Shown here piece by piece: positions 28,592-38,958 of a DNA stretch of 64,000 nucleotides. The translations under genes and the position numbers were made by a program. The stretch is from assembly GCA_001800905.1 (NCBI GenBank), contig MGWH01000001.1:186001-250000 (forward strand). The letters run 5' to 3'. Each line of letters begins with the position of its first letter. Position 1 is the stretch's first letter. The notes beneath the pieces were generated by a model. The model worked only from the letters and a program-made list of their open reading frames with translations, ran no database searches and had not been told where the DNA came from. The DNA comes from Flavobacteria bacterium GWA2_35_26 (GTDB taxonomy: Bacteria > Bacteroidota > Bacteroidia > Flavobacteriales > Flavobacteriaceae).

Positions 28592-29002
28592 TTAATTGCT
28601 TTGTGTGTTATTAATAGCTCCTAACACGATTGTTACGTGGTTAGAACGTTTTCTAATTCTGTGTGCACGACCTTGTGGCGCTGGACGAAGTCTTTTCAAC
28701 ATCATTCCACCATCTACTCTGATCTCTTTTACAAATAAGCCTGCTTCAGTAACATTACCTTCACTATTTTTTTGCTCCCAGTTATTGATTGCAGATAATA
28801 ATAGTTTCTCTAATTTTCTTGAAGCTTCTTTTGAGCTAAATCTTAAAATATTAAGTGCTCTTTCCACTTTCTGACCTCTTACCAAGTCCGCAACTAAGCG
28901 CATTTTTCTAGGTGAAGTAGGGCAGTTATTCAATTTTGCAAAAGCTAGTGACTTATTATCCTCTTTTCTTGCGTCTGCTGTTTCTCTTTTACGAACTCCC
29001 AT
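28592..29002 (-). CDS. rplV: 50S ribosomal protein L22
   Basis: L22 extends a loop into the exit tunnel. The 136-residue protein has [20 protein letters not shown], the [11 protein letters not shown] helix and the tunnel loop region [17 protein letters not shown], the site where macrolide-resistance changes occur in other species. The sequence here looks intact. Confidence 0.99.
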   Translation of the reverse strand: MGVRKRETADARKEDNKSLAFAKLNNCPTSPRKMRLVADLVRGQKVERALNILRFSSKEASRKLEKLLLSAINNWEQKNSEGNVTEAGLFVKEIRVDGGMMLKRLRPAPQGRAHRIRKRSNHVTIVLGAINNTQSN

Positions 29003-29008
29003 TGCTTC

Positions 29009-29287
29009 TTATTTTTTACCTTTATTTTTTGCTCCAGCGTGACCTCTAAAAGATCTTGTTGGTGAAAATTCTCCTAATTTGTGACCTACCATGTTTTCTG
29101 TAACGTAAACTGGTACAAACTGACGACCGTTATGAACTGCGATTGTTTGTCCAACAAAGTCTGGAGTGATCATTGAAGCTCTAGACCATGTCTTAACAAC
29201 TCCACTACCACCTTTTTCAATGTTTTCTTGAACTTTCTTGTCTAACTTATAATGAACGAAAGGTCCTTTTTTTAATGAACGTGCCAT
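29009..29287 (-). CDS. rpsS: 30S ribosomal protein S19
   Basis: S19 lies in the 30S head. The 92-residue protein begins [18 protein letters not shown]. It contains [20 protein letters not shown] and [17 protein letters not shown], a canonical match. It is 6 bp after rplB. Confidence 0.99.
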   Translation of the reverse strand: MARSLKKGPFVHYKLDKKVQENIEKGGSGVVKTWSRASMITPDFVGQTIAVHNGRQFVPVYVTENMVGHKLGEFSPTRSFRGHAGAKNKGKK

Positions 29288-29293
29288 ATCTTA

Positions 29294-30118
29294 TTATTTC
29301 TTTCTACGTTCTACGATATACTTGTTACTCGGGTTTTTCTTAGAACGAGTTCTATAACCTTTAGCTGGTATTCCATTTCTTGAACGTGGATGTCCACCAG
29401 AAGAACGTCCTTCACCACCACCCATTGGGTGATCGACAGGGTTCATTGCAACAGGTCTTGTTCTAGGTCTTCTTCCTAACCATCTTGTTCTACCTGCTTT
29501 ACCAGATACAACTAATTGATGATCAGAATTAGAAACTGCTCCAATTGTAGCTGAACAGGTTAACAAGATTAATCTTGTTTCTCCTGATGGCATTTTAATT
29601 GTTGCATATTTTCCATCTCTTGCCATTAATTGAGCAAATGTTCCAGCTGAACGAGCAATAACTGCTCCTTGACCTGGACGTAACTCAATACATGAAATAA
29701 CAGTTCCTAATGGAATTCTGCTTAATGGCAATGTATTACCAATTTCAGGTTGAGATTCTGGTCCAGAAACTAATTTCTGACCCACTTTCAATCCGTTTTG
29801 TGCAATAACATAAGTTTTCTCTCCATCAGCATAAGCTAATAAAGCGATAAACGCAGTACGATTTGGATCGTATTCGATTGATTTAACCGTAGCAGGAATT
29901 CCTTCTTTAGTACGTTTAAAATCAATAATACGATATCTCTGCTTGTGACCACCACCCGTATAACGCATGGTCATCTTTCCTTGACTATTTCTACCTCCAG
30001 AGTTTTTTATCGGCGCTATCAAAGAGCGTTCCGGCTTATCAGTTGTAATGGCGTCATAACCATTCACAACTCTAAATCGCTGACCTGGGGTAATAGGTTT
30101 TAATTTTCTAACTGACAT
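29294..30118 (-). CDS. rplB: 50S ribosomal protein L2
   Basis: L2 is needed for subunit joining and peptidyl transfer. The 274-residue protein contains [36 protein letters not shown] and the C-terminal segment [17 protein letters not shown] with the conserved histidine region near the active centre. Order and size are normal. Confidence 0.99.
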   Translation of the reverse strand: MSVRKLKPITPGQRFRVVNGYDAITTDKPERSLIAPIKNSGGRNSQGKMTMRYTGGGHKQRYRIIDFKRTKEGIPATVKSIEYDPNRTAFIALLAYADGEKTYVIAQNGLKVGQKLVSGPESQPEIGNTLPLSRIPLGTVISCIELRPGQGAVIARSAGTFAQLMARDGKYATIKMPSGETRLILLTCSATIGAVSNSDHQLVVSGKAGRTRWLGRRPRTRPVAMNPVDHPMGGGEGRSSGGHPRSRNGIPAKGYRTRSKKNPSNKYIVERRKK

Positions 30119-30127
30119 TGTTCTCTA

Positions 30128-30418
30128 TTAGATATTGTTGTAAAAATCAATTGATTCTCCTTCTTTTACTTTAACGAATGCTTTCTTTTCAGCATTTGTT
30201 TTTCCACTGATTAAACCACTTTTAGTGTATTTAGTCGTTCTATCCGGTCTTACGTTAATTGTGTTAACACTAACAACAGTTACTCCATAAGTAGCTTCAA
30301 CAGCTTTCTTAATCTCAACTTTATTTGCTTTTTTGTTAACAAAAAATCCGAAGCGGTTTAAAACTTCACTCTCTTTGGTTACTTTTTCAGTTACTATAGG
30401 TCTGATTATAATACTCAT
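30128..30418 (-). CDS. rplW: 50S ribosomal protein L23
   Basis: L23 lies at the exit tunnel and docks trigger factor and SRP. The 96-residue protein has IIIRPIVTEKVTKESEVL, FFVNKKANKVEIKKAVEATY and the VNTINVRPD turn. It follows rplD by 8 bp. Confidence 0.98.
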   Translation of the reverse strand: MSIIIRPIVTEKVTKESEVLNRFGFFVNKKANKVEIKKAVEATYGVTVVSVNTINVRPDRTTKYTKSGLISGKTNAEKKAFVKVKEGESIDFYNNI

Positions 30419-30426
30419 TTTCCTAT

Positions 30427-31056
30427 TTATTTGCTTAAATTATCTTCAATTCCTTCCAAAGAACCTTCTAAAAGCACTACATTATTAGCGTTTAAGATGG
30501 CGTAAGTACTTAATTCTGAGCTACTTACTACGTTAGAAGCCTTTAAATTGCGTGACGACAAATATACATTTTTATTTGAATCACCCAACACGAACAACGA
30601 TTTTTTGTTTTCTAAGCCTAACGATTTCAAAACGTTAATGAAATTTTTAGTGCTTGGAGTTTCAAAATTGAAGTCTTCTAAAACGATGATATTTGACTCT
30701 TTTGCTTTGATTGAGAAAGCTGATTTTCTAGCTAAACGTTTCAAGTTTTTATTCAATTTGAATGAATAACTTCTTGGTCTAGGTCCGAAAACTGTTCCTC
30801 CACCTTTAAACAATGGATTCTTTGCACTACCCGCACGAGCAGTACCAGTTCCTTTTTGTTTTTTAATCTTACGTGTACTTCCCGCAACTTCAGCTCTTTC
30901 TTTTGCTTTGTGCGTTCCTTGTCTTTGATTAGCAAGATATTGCTTCACATCAAGGTATACTGCGTGATTATTTGGTTCAATTGCGAATACTGAATCAGAA
31001 AGTTGAACTTTTCTTCCAGTATCTTTTCCGTTGAAATCTAATACTTTTACTTCCAT
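30427..31056 (-). CDS. rplD: 50S ribosomal protein L4
   Basis: L4 reaches into the exit tunnel and, in E. coli, represses the S10 operon. The 209-residue protein contains TRKIKKQKGTGTARAGSAK and GGGTVFGPRPRSYSFKLNK, the extended-loop motifs. Its first base coincides with the last base of the rplC stop codon, a tight coupling. Confidence 0.99.
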   Translation of the reverse strand: MEVKVLDFNGKDTGRKVQLSDSVFAIEPNNHAVYLDVKQYLANQRQGTHKAKERAEVAGSTRKIKKQKGTGTARAGSAKNPLFKGGGTVFGPRPRSYSFKLNKNLKRLARKSAFSIKAKESNIIVLEDFNFETPSTKNFINVLKSLGLENKKSLFVLGDSNKNVYLSSRNLKASNVVSSSELSTYAILNANNVVLLEGSLEGIEDNLSK

Positions 31057-31673
31057 TACTTCTGAATGATTACATAAGAGTTGTTATGACCAGGAACACA
31101 TCCTTTAATAACAAGTAGGTTCTTTTCAGCCACTACTTTTAAAACTCTAAGGTTTTGAACTTTTACATTATCTCCTCCCATTCTTCCAGCCATACGCATT
31201 CCTTTGAATACTCTAGATGGATAAGAAGAAGCTCCTACAGAACCTGGCGCTCTTAAACGGTTGTGTTGACCATGAGTAGCTTGTCCAACACCACCAAAAC
31301 CGTGACGTTTAACAACCCCTTGAAAACCTTTACCTTTAGATACACCTTGTACATCTACAAACTCTCCTTCTTCAAAAATAGTAACATCAATAAGATCTCC
31401 TAATTTTTGTTCAGTTGCAAAATTTTGGAATTCAACGACTTTTTTCTTAGCAACAGTTCCCGCTTTTTTAAAGTGACCTACAGCCGCTTTTGTGGAATGT
31501 TTCTCGTTTTTGTCATCGAAACCAAGTTGCAACGCTTCGTACCCGTCAACACCTTTGGTTCTGACTTGGGTAACAACACATGGTCCAGCTTCGATTACTG
31601 TACAAGGAATATTCTTCCCGTTTTCGTCGAAAATGCTAGTCATGCCGATTTTTCTACCAATTAACCCAGACAT
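31056..31673 (-). CDS. rplC: 50S ribosomal protein L3
   Basis: L3 is one of the first 50S assembly proteins. The 205-residue protein begins [19 protein letters not shown]. It includes [20 protein letters not shown] and the [18 protein letters not shown] loop near the peptidyl transferase centre. It is the first gene after a 158-bp gap that carries its own promoter, so it can start a transcript apart from rpsJ. Confidence 0.99.
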   Translation of the reverse strand: MSGLIGRKIGMTSIFDENGKNIPCTVIEAGPCVVTQVRTKGVDGYEALQLGFDDKNEKHSTKAAVGHFKKAGTVAKKKVVEFQNFATEQKLGDLIDVTIFEEGEFVDVQGVSKGKGFQGVVKRHGFGGVGQATHGQHNRLRAPGSVGASSYPSRVFKGMRMAGRMGGDNVKVQNLRVLKVVAEKNLLVIKGCVPGHNNSYVIIQK

Positions 31674-31714
31674 AAATATTAATTATTAATTATTAAATAT
31701 AAATATAGAACACA

Positions 31715-31800
31715 CGTTTAAGCGAATCCTATTTTTTTAAAATGAGGTGCAAAAGTATAACTTATTTGCAGATATTCCAAAAAATGTTTTCGCTTAAACG
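31715..31800. promoter_or_regulatory. 12-bp inverted repeat bracketing the rplC promoter
   Basis: CGTTTAAGCGAA at 31715-31726 and its perfect complement TTCGCTTAAACG at 31789-31800 lie on either side of the promoter boxes at 31750-31780. A read-through mRNA from rpsJ would hold both arms, whereas an mRNA started at the rplC promoter would hold only the left one. Confidence 0.6.
31750..31780 (-). promoter_or_regulatory. Promoter of the rplC-rplQ transcription unit
   Basis: The minus strand reads TTG at 31780-31778, a 20-bp spacer, then TACTTTTG at 31757-31750. The rplC ATG lies about 75 bp further on. Confidence 0.65.
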
Positions 31801-31831
31801 GAATGCTCTTGTATTTCGAAAATACCGGTAC

Positions 31832-32137
31832 CTAAACTTTGATTTCTACTTCAACTCCACTAGGCAATTCTAATTTCATTAAAGCATCAATAGTTTTAGA
31901 TGAAGATGAATAAATGTCAATTAATCTCTTGTATGACATCACTTCAAATTGTTCTCTCGCTTTTTTGTTAACGTGTGGAGAACGTAATACCGTGAATAAT
32001 TTTTTGTGAGTTGGCAATGGAATTGGTCCTGTTACAACTGCACCGGTAGTTTTCACCGTTTTTACAATCTTTTCAGCAGACTTGTCTACCAACATGTGAT
32101 CGTAAGATTTTAGTTTTATTCTGATTTTTTGACTCAT
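31832..32137 (-). CDS. rpsJ: 30S ribosomal protein S10
   Basis: S10 is a 30S head protein and also a transcription antitermination factor (NusE). The 101-residue protein has [39 protein letters not shown] and [16 protein letters not shown]. It lies 11 bp after fusA and before the rplC promoter gap, so it belongs to the rpsL-rpsG-fusA unit. Confidence 0.99.
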
Positions 32138-32148
32138 TTTCTTAAAGA

Positions 32149-34305
32149 TTAAGCGTTTCCTTTTGCTTTTTTGATTACTGCTTCTGAAATATTAGCAGGC
32201 GTTTCAGCGTAGTGTGAAAATTCCATTGTAGATGTTGCTCTACCTGATGATAATGTTCTTAATGTTGTTACATACCCAAACATTTCAGACAAAGGCACAT
32301 CAGCCTTAATAGTTTTAGCACCAGCTCTATCACCCATGTCATTTACCTGACCTCTACGACGGTTAATATCACCTACGATATCTCCCATGTTTTCTTCAGG
32401 TGTGATCACTTCCATTTTCATGATTGGCTCTAAAATAACAGCACCAGCAGCTTTAGCCACTTCTTTGTACCCCATTCTAGCAGCTAATTCAAATGACAAT
32501 GCATCAGAATCCACCGGGTGGAAAGATCCGTCTGACAACGTTACTTTCAAACTATCTACTGCATATCCTGCTAAAGGACCTGCTTTCATAGCTTCTCTAA
32601 AACCTTTCTCTACAGAAGGAATATATTCTTTAGGAACGTTACCACCTTTAACTGCATTCACAAACTGTAATCCTACAGGAACTTTACCATCCACTTCATC
32701 AGCAGGCTCTAATGTAAATACGATATCACCGAATTTACCACGACCTCCAGATTGTTTCTTGTACGTTTCTCTGTGTGTAGCTGATCTTGTAAACGCTTCT
32801 TTGTATTCTACTTGAGGCTCACCTTGGTCAACTTCAACTTTAAACTCACGTTTCATACGATCTACAAGGATATCCAAGTGTAACTCACCCATACCTGAGA
32901 TAATAGTTTGCCCAGAAGCCTCATCTGTTCTAACTGTAAATGTTGGATCTTCCTCAGCTAATTTAGCCAAAGCCATACCCATTTTATCTACGTCAGCCTT
33001 AGTTTTAGGCTCAATAGCAATACCAATTACCGGTGCAGGGAATTTCATAGACTCAAGAATGATTGGGTGTTTTTCATCACACAATGTATCTCCAGTTTTA
33101 ATGTCTTTAAATCCAACAGCAGCTCCAATATCTCCAGCCTCAATATATTCGATTGGATTTTGTTTGTTAGCGTGCATTTGGTAGATACGAGAAATTCTTT
33201 CTTTGTTTCCTGAACGAGTGTTCAAAACATAAGAACCCGCATCCAAACGACCAGAATACGCACGGAAGAAAGCCAAACGACCAACGAATGGGTCAGTAGC
33301 GATCTTAAATGCTAAAGCAGCGAATGGCTCTTTAACATCTGGTTTACGTAATATTTTAGTTTGATCTTCTTCTAATAATTCAGCATCATCAGGATGAATC
33401 CCTGTAATACCTTCTTTATCCATTGGAGATGGTAAGTATTTACATACTGCATCTAACATGAATTGAACTCCTTTATTTTTGAAAGAAGAACCAGCAATCA
33501 TAGGAATGATAGCCATGTCCATAGTCGCAGCTCTTAAAGCCACATTGATTTCTTCCTCTGTAATAGAGCTTTCGTCTTCCATGTATTTATCCAATAGATT
33601 TTCATCATAATCAGCTACTGCTTCAATAAGAATTGATCTATATTCTTTTACTTCTGCAAGCATATCTTCTGGGATAGGCACAATATCAAAAGTAGCTCCT
33701 TGAGTAGCATCATGCCAAATAATAGCTTGATTTTTTACTAAGTCAACTACCCCTTTGAAATCATTCTCTTCACCAATTGGCAAAGTGATTGCAACAGCGT
33801 TAGATTTTAACATATCTCTAACTTGTTGACATACATTCAAGAAGTTAGAACCTTGACGGTCCATTTTATTTACGAATCCCATACGTGGAACTCTATATTG
33901 ATCAGCTAATCTCCAGTTAGTTTCTGATTGTGGCTCAACACCATCAACCGCACTAAATAAGAAAACTAACCCATCCAATACACGTAACGAACGGTTTACC
34001 TCTACGGTAAAATCAACGTGTCCTGGGGTATCAATAATATTAAAGTGGTAAGGTAATGTTTCAGGTAAAATTTTACCTTGTTCAGTTGGAAAATTCCATT
34101 CACAAGTAGTTGCAGCAGAAGTAATGGTGATACCTCTCTCTTGCTCTTGTGCCATCCAGTCCATTGTTGCAGCACCATCGTGCACTTCACCAATTTTGTG
34201 TGATTTTCCAGTATAGAATAAAATACGCTCTGTTGTTGTTGTTTTACCAGCATCAATGTGAGCAGCAATTCCAATGTTTCTTGTATATTTTAAATCTCTA
34301 GCCAT
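32149..34305 (-). CDS. fusA: Elongation factor G
   Basis: EF-G is the GTPase that drives ribosome translocation. The 718-residue protein carries G1 [14 protein letters not shown] (from residue 15), the switch region [21 protein letters not shown] in two parts, G3 DTPGHVDFT and G4 NKMDR. Domains II-V follow, ending in [16 protein letters not shown]. The size is normal (about 700). It lies between rpsG and rpsJ, with no tuf gene beside it. Confidence 0.99.
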   Translation of the reverse strand: MARDLKYTRNIGIAAHIDAGKTTTTERILFYTGKSHKIGEVHDGAATMDWMAQEQERGITITSAATTCEWNFPTEQGKILPETLPYHFNIIDTPGHVDFTVEVNRSLRVLDGLVFLFSAVDGVEPQSETNWRLADQYRVPRMGFVNKMDRQGSNFLNVCQQVRDMLKSNAVAITLPIGEENDFKGVVDLVKNQAIIWHDATQGATFDIVPIPEDMLAEVKEYRSILIEAVADYDENLLDKYMEDESSITEEEINVALRAATMDMAIIPMIAGSSFKNKGVQFMLDAVCKYLPSPMDKEGITGIHPDDAELLEEDQTKILRKPDVKEPFAALAFKIATDPFVGRLAFFRAYSGRLDAGSYVLNTRSGNKERISRIYQMHANKQNPIEYIEAGDIGAAVGFKDIKTGDTLCDEKHPIILESMKFPAPVIGIAIEPKTKADVDKMGMALAKLAEEDPTFTVRTDEASGQTIISGMGELHLDILVDRMKREFKVEVDQGEPQVEYKEAFTRSATHRETYKKQSGGRGKFGDIVFTLEPADEVDGKVPVGLQFVNAVKGGNVPKEYIPSVEKGFREAMKAGPLAGYAVDSLKVTLSDGSFHPVDSDALSFELAARMGYKEVAKAAGAVILEPIMKMEVITPEENMGDIVGDINRRRGQVNDMGDRAGAKTIKADVPLSEMFGYVTTLRTLSSGRATSTMEFSHYAETPANISEAVIKKAKGNA

Positions 34306-34316
34306 TTCTTTATGAA

Positions 34317-34793
34317 TTAAAATCTAAAGTGAGAGAAAGCTTTGTTAGCTTCTGCCATTTTGTGAGTATCCATTCTTTTCTTAACAGCTGCTCCTTCTTC
34401 TTTAGCCGCAGCTAAACATTCTGAAGCTAGTCTTTGAGCCATTGACTTCTCATTTCTTCTTCTTGAATAAAGTATTAACCACTTCATTGCCATAGAAATT
34501 TTTCTGTCTGGTCTAATTTGCATTGGAATTTGGAATGTAGCTCCACCAACTCTACGACTACGTACTTCTACGTGAGGCATAACGTTAGTTAACGCATCTT
34601 TCCAAATTTCTAATGATGATTTTTCTGCATCTTGCTTTTTTGTTTCAATGATATCAATTGCATCATAAAAAACTTTAAAAGCTGTTGATTTCTTACCGTC
34701 CCACATTAAGTTGTTCACAAAACGAGTTACCAATTGGTCATTAAACCTTGGATCTGGTAAAAGTGGTCTTTTCTTTGCCGCTCTTTTTCTCAT
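34317..34793 (-). CDS. rpsG: 30S ribosomal protein S7
   Basis: S7 nucleates 30S head assembly. The 158-residue protein has [37 protein letters not shown], the [16 protein letters not shown] motif and [15 protein letters not shown] at the end. It follows rpsL after a 75-bp gap with a small hairpin. Confidence 0.99.
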   Translation of the reverse strand: MRKRAAKKRPLLPDPRFNDQLVTRFVNNLMWDGKKSTAFKVFYDAIDIIETKKQDAEKSSLEIWKDALTNVMPHVEVRSRRVGGATFQIPMQIRPDRKISMAMKWLILYSRRRNEKSMAQRLASECLAAAKEEGAAVKKRMDTHKMAEANKAFSHFRF

Positions 34794-34823
34794 GTCTTTT
34801 TTTTAATTAAATGTTATACCTAT

Positions 34824-34847
34824 ATATGTGTAATAAATCACACATAT
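34824..34847 (-). promoter_or_regulatory. Small hairpin between rpsL and rpsG
   Basis: ATATGTGT / ACACATAT form an 8-bp stem with an 8-nt AT-rich loop in the rpsL-rpsG gap. In E. coli the S7 feedback site lies in the same gap. The stem here is weak and its role is unproven. Confidence 0.35.
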
Positions 34848-34868
34848 TTAAAGCCATAACGTTTTAAA

Positions 34869-35252
34869 TTACTTTTTTGCTTCTTTTGGGCGTTTAGCAC
34901 CGTACTTAGATCTTCTTTGCGTTCTTCCTGCTACACCTGATGTATCAAGCGCACCACGAACGATGTGATATCTAACTCCTGGTAAATCTTTTACCCTTCC
35001 ACCCCTAACTAATACTATCGAGTGCTCTTGTAAATTGTGTCCTTCTCCAGGGATGTAGGCATTTACCTCATTACCATTTGTCAAACGTACACGCGCTACT
35101 TTACGCATTGCAGAGTTTGGTTTTTTTGGTGTAGTAGTGTAAACACGCGTACAAACCCCTCTTCTTTGAGGACAAGAATCTAAAGCAACCGATTTACTCT
35201 TCTTAGTTATCTGAGTTCTTCCTGTTCTTACTAATTGTTGAATTGTTGGCAT
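34869..35252 (-). CDS. rpsL: 30S ribosomal protein S12
   Basis: S12 shapes the decoding centre. The 127-residue protein begins [19 protein letters not shown]. It contains [13 protein letters not shown] with Lys43 and [10 protein letters not shown] with Lys88, the residues whose replacement gives streptomycin resistance in other bacteria. Both are wild type here. It is the first gene of the str unit, with a clear promoter about 55 bp upstream. Confidence 0.99.
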
Positions 35253-35743
35253 AATTAATACTAAAAATTTCTTATTATATTAAATTCCCGCTTTTTACGG
35301 GGTCGCAAATGTATAAATTATTTTTAACTCTGCAAACCATAATTAATTAATTTTCAATACAATTATTAAAATTAATGTTTTACGCTATTTATTTATAAAC
35401 TCAAATAGCATTATACCTTTAAATTAGAGTAATTAAATGACAAGAAATAGATTACAAATGATAAAATAGTAGTAGATCAGTTTAACAAATTTTACTCTGT
35501 ATATTTTTCAGAATAAAAACACACTAAGCAAAAAAATAAACAAAAAGTTTGTATTGTAACAAAATATGGGCTTCCAAGGATAGAAAAAAACGTAAAATTC
35601 GTAAAAAAGACCAAAAAACAACATTATTAATTCAATACGTTATATTGTTAAATTTTAGATGCACGCATAAAAAATTCATGAAAACATTAGGAATGTTAAC
35701 AAATTATTAAGAGTTTTGCTTCACTAATTCAAAATAATTAAAA
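35253..35743. other. 491-bp divergent intergenic region (rpsL / susC-like)
   Basis: The region is very AT-rich. It holds the rpsL promoter on the minus strand (35306-35336). Near the plus-strand gene is a small inverted repeat AACATT-AGG-AATGTT at 35683-35697. I could not find a convincing TAnnTTTG box for the SusC-like gene. No open frame or RNA gene is evident. Confidence 0.7.
35306..35336 (-). promoter_or_regulatory. Promoter of the rpsL-rpsG-fusA-rpsJ unit
   Basis: The minus strand shows TTTG at 35336-35333, a 19-bp spacer and TACATTTG at 35313-35306. This is a textbook Bacteroidota -33/-7 pair, about 54 bp before the rpsL ATG. Confidence 0.8.
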
Positions 35744-38700
35744 ATGAAACTAAAATTAAATGGATTCTTAGTGCTGCTTTTGGCACTAGTGACGCAAATT
35801 ACTTTTGCGCAAGAAAGAACCGTTTCAGGAACTGTTTCTGACAATGCAGGAATGCCTCTTCCAGGGGTGAGTGTGTTGGTTAAAGGAAGCAAAACAGGAA
35901 CGCAAACTGATTTTGATGGAAAATTCTCTATCAAAGCGAGTGCTAACCAAGTATTAATTTTCAGCTACATTGGGATGAAAACTCAAGAAGTAGCGGCTAA
36001 TTCAACTTCACTTAATGTCAAACTTAAAGATGACTCAGTGGAATTAGAAACAGTTATGGTTACCGCTCAGGGTATTAAAAGAGAGAAAAAAGCTCTTGGA
36101 TATGCTGTAAGTGAAATCAAAGCTGCTGATATTGAACAAAGAGCAGAAGGTGATGTAGCCAGAGTATTGTCTGGTAAAGCTTCTGGGGTAATTATTAATC
36201 AAACAAGTGGTATTTCTGGTTCAGGAACTAGTATTAACATTCGTGGATTAAACTCTATCTCTGGAAACACTCAACCTTTATTTATTGTTGATGGTGTGCC
36301 ATTTTCTGGTGACACTAACGCAACAGGTAACTTTGCTGATGGTAACTCTGGTTCAAGTCGTTTCTTAGACTTAGATCCAAATAACATTGCTAATGTTAAC
36401 ATCCTTAAAGGATATGCTGCAACTACATTATATGGTACTGCAGGTAGAAATGGTGTAATCTTAGTAACAACTAAAGGTGGTCAAGCTAAAAAAGGTCCTA
36501 AGAAAACTGAAATTACTTTAAACCAATCTTTATTTTTCAACGAAATTGCTTCAATGCCAGATTTCCAAAATGATTTTGGTAACGGTTTTGACCAAGCTTA
36601 TGGAAACTTCTACTCTAACTGGGGGCCAGGTTTTTACGAAAAAGGTTTAGGTGGTTATGCTGCTGCTGGATCAGGTGTTGGTTCTGACGGAACTATCCTT
36701 CACCCATACAGTAGAGCTGCTTTAGCAACTGTATTCCCAGAATACCAAGGATTAAGAATTCCTTACAAAGCTGCTAAAAACAACGTTAAAGATTTCTTTA
36801 GAATTGGATCAGTTATCAATACAAGTTTAAACGTTGCTGGTGGTTCTGATGATGGAAATAACAATTTCAACATCAACTTTGGTAATTTAAGTGACGAAGG
36901 ATTTACTCCTGGAAACAAATTGAAAAGAACTTCATTCAGTTTAGGTGGTCGTTCAAAATTAACGAACAAATTTACTGCTAGTGGGACAATGAACTTCTCT
37001 AAAACTGACTTCTTAACTCCACCAGTTGCTCGTAGTAACGGTTCAGGTGTTCAAGGAGGTGGTTTATCTATTTATGCTGACGTTTTCTATACTCCTAGAA
37101 ACGTTGATTTGCAAAACTGGCCATACCAACACCCTATCACAGGTGCTAACTTAAGTTACCGTTCAGGAAATGATATTTTGAATCCATACTGGACACTTAA
37201 CAACTCATTTGTAAACCAAGTTACTAATAGAACTTTTGGTAATGCTGCCTTAATCTATGATTTAAATGACAACATCAAATTAAACTATAGAGTTGGTTAT
37301 GACTTTTATAACGAACGTAATACTGTAGCTACTAATATTGGTGCGCCAAGAGGACCGGTTCAAGGTTCGTTAAGAACATATGATAACAACAACATGATTT
37401 GGGATCATAACGTGATGGTGAATGGTAATTATTCACTAACTGACAAATTGAACTTGAACTTTACTGCTGGAGCTACTTCAAGAGCGGAGAGCTTTGACAG
37501 ACAAGGGGTATCAAGTGTTGGACAACAAGTTTACGGTATTTTAAGACATTACAATTTTGGTACTCAATCGCCAATTCAATATTCAGAACAACGTAATATT
37601 GTTGGTTTGTATGGAACTGCCGAATTTGATTACAACAAATACTTATATGTAACTTTGTCATCAAGACAAGACTGGGTATCTAATACATTTGAAAATACCA
37701 TTCTTTATCCTTCAGCTTCGGCTTCATTTATTGCTACTGAGGCTTTCCCAAGCATTAAAAGTGTAAAAGGATTAAACTATTTAAAAATTAGAACAGGTTA
37801 CGGTACTTCTGCAGGTTTTGCTCCAAGTTACCCTGTAGCCAATACTCTTGAGAGTTCTGCAAGAGACTTTTCTGATGTAAACGGAGTGGTTAACGCTGCA
37901 CAATCAGGAAGTTCTTCATTAGGTAACGCTTCTTTGCGTCCTGAGTTATTAAGAGAAATTGAATTTGGTTTTGACTCTAAATTCTTTGATAACAGAATCT
38001 CTTTGAATGCTTCTTATTTCAAAAGATTTACTACAGATTTGATTACATCAACTCCAATTGCTAATTCAACTGGATACCTAAACACATTTACTAACATTGG
38101 TGAATTAGAAGGTAACGGTTTAGAAATTGACCTTGATGTACATGCAATTAAAAATGATAAAAATGGTTTCAACTGGGAATTAGGCGCTAATTTCTTTAAA
38201 GGAGAAATGATTGTTACTGATTTAGGTGACTTAGAAAAAGTAACTGTTGCAGGTTTCACTAACTTGGGTAACCAAGCGATTGAAGGAGAACAACTTGGTG
38301 TAATGGTAGGTAGCAGAATCAAAAGAGATGCTAACAACAATTACGTTGTAAACAGTACAGGTTCTTATGAAATCGAAGCAGGTCCATTTATCATTGGTAA
38401 TCCAAACCCTGATTTTACATTGAACACTAACAGTACAATGTCATACAAAAACTTCAACTTCTCATTCTTGATTAGTTATGTAAGTGGTGGAGATATTTAC
38501 TCAGGTACTTCTTCTGCATTATTAGCGAGAGGTTTAACTTCTGAAACTGCAAACCGTGTAAATACTTTCGTATTGCCTGGTGTAAAAGCAGATGGATCTA
38601 AAAACGACATTCAAATCAACAATTCTGATTACTACTTTACCAATATTGGTTTTGGACCAGATGAATTAAGTGTATTTGATGGTTCTGTGATCCGTTTGAA

Positions 38701-38935
38701 CGAAGTTTCTTTAGGATATACTTTACCTAGCAAATTGATTGAAAAAACACCATTTGGCAGCATTAGTTTTAATGTAGCTGGATACAACTTATACTACAAT
38801 GCCTTCAATACTCCAAAAGGAGTTAACTTCGATCCTAACGTAATTGGAACTGGAGTTGGTAATGGTAGAGGTTTTGATTTCTTGAATGGACCTAGTGGAA
38901 AAAGATATGGTTTCAGCATTAAAGCTACATTCTAA
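35744..38935 (+). CDS. SusC/RagA-family TonB-dependent outer-membrane transporter
   Basis: This 1063-residue protein imports oligomers across the outer membrane together with the SusD-like lipoprotein encoded next. A signal peptide (1-22, ending TFAQ) is followed by a carboxypeptidase-regulatory-like domain (VSGTVSDNAGMPLPGVSVLV, then FDGKFSIKA and SYIGMKTQEV). Next come a TonB-box region (VMVTAQG), a plug domain with ALGYAVSEIKAADI, SINIRGLNSI and PLFIVDGVPF, and a long beta-barrel ending in aromatic FSIKATF. All parts look intact. The transported ligand is unknown, since no degradative enzyme or regulator lies nearby. Confidence 0.96.
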   Translation: MKLKLNGFLVLLLALVTQITFAQERTVSGTVSDNAGMPLPGVSVLVKGSKTGTQTDFDGKFSIKASANQVLIFSYIGMKTQEVAANSTSLNVKLKDDSVELETVMVTAQGIKREKKALGYAVSEIKAADIEQRAEGDVARVLSGKASGVIINQTSGISGSGTSINIRGLNSISGNTQPLFIVDGVPFSGDTNATGNFADGNSGSSRFLDLDPNNIANVNILKGYAATTLYGTAGRNGVILVTTKGGQAKKGPKKTEITLNQSLFFNEIASMPDFQNDFGNGFDQAYGNFYSNWGPGFYEKGLGGYAAAGSGVGSDGTILHPYSRAALATVFPEYQGLRIPYKAAKNNVKDFFRIGSVINTSLNVAGGSDDGNNNFNINFGNLSDEGFTPGNKLKRTSFSLGGRSKLTNKFTASGTMNFSKTDFLTPPVARSNGSGVQGGGLSIYADVFYTPRNVDLQNWPYQHPITGANLSYRSGNDILNPYWTLNNSFVNQVTNRTFGNAALIYDLNDNIKLNYRVGYDFYNERNTVATNIGAPRGPVQGSLRTYDNNNMIWDHNVMVNGNYSLTDKLNLNFTAGATSRAESFDRQGVSSVGQQVYGILRHYNFGTQSPIQYSEQRNIVGLYGTAEFDYNKYLYVTLSSRQDWVSNTFENTILYPSASASFIATEAFPSIKSVKGLNYLKIRTGYGTSAGFAPSYPVANTLESSARDFSDVNGVVNAAQSGSSSLGNASLRPELLREIEFGFDSKFFDNRISLNASYFKRFTTDLITSTPIANSTGYLNTFTNIGELEGNGLEIDLDVHAIKNDKNGFNWELGANFFKGEMIVTDLGDLEKVTVAGFTNLGNQAIEGEQLGVMVGSRIKRDANNNYVVNSTGSYEIEAGPFIIGNPNPDFTLNTNSTMSYKNFNFSFLISYVSGGDIYSGTSSALLARGLTSETANRVNTFVLPGVKADGSKNDIQINNSDYYFTNIGFGPDELSVFDGSVIRLNEVSLGYTLPSKLIEKTPFGSISFNVAGYNLYYNAFNTPKGVNFDPNVIGTGVGNGRGFDFLNGPSGKRYGFSIKATF

Positions 38936-38958
38936 TTCATTCTAAACTTATAAAAACT

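Noticed and set aside
35009..35252. Streptomycin-resistance change in rpsL
   Set aside because: Lys43 and Lys88 are both wild type.
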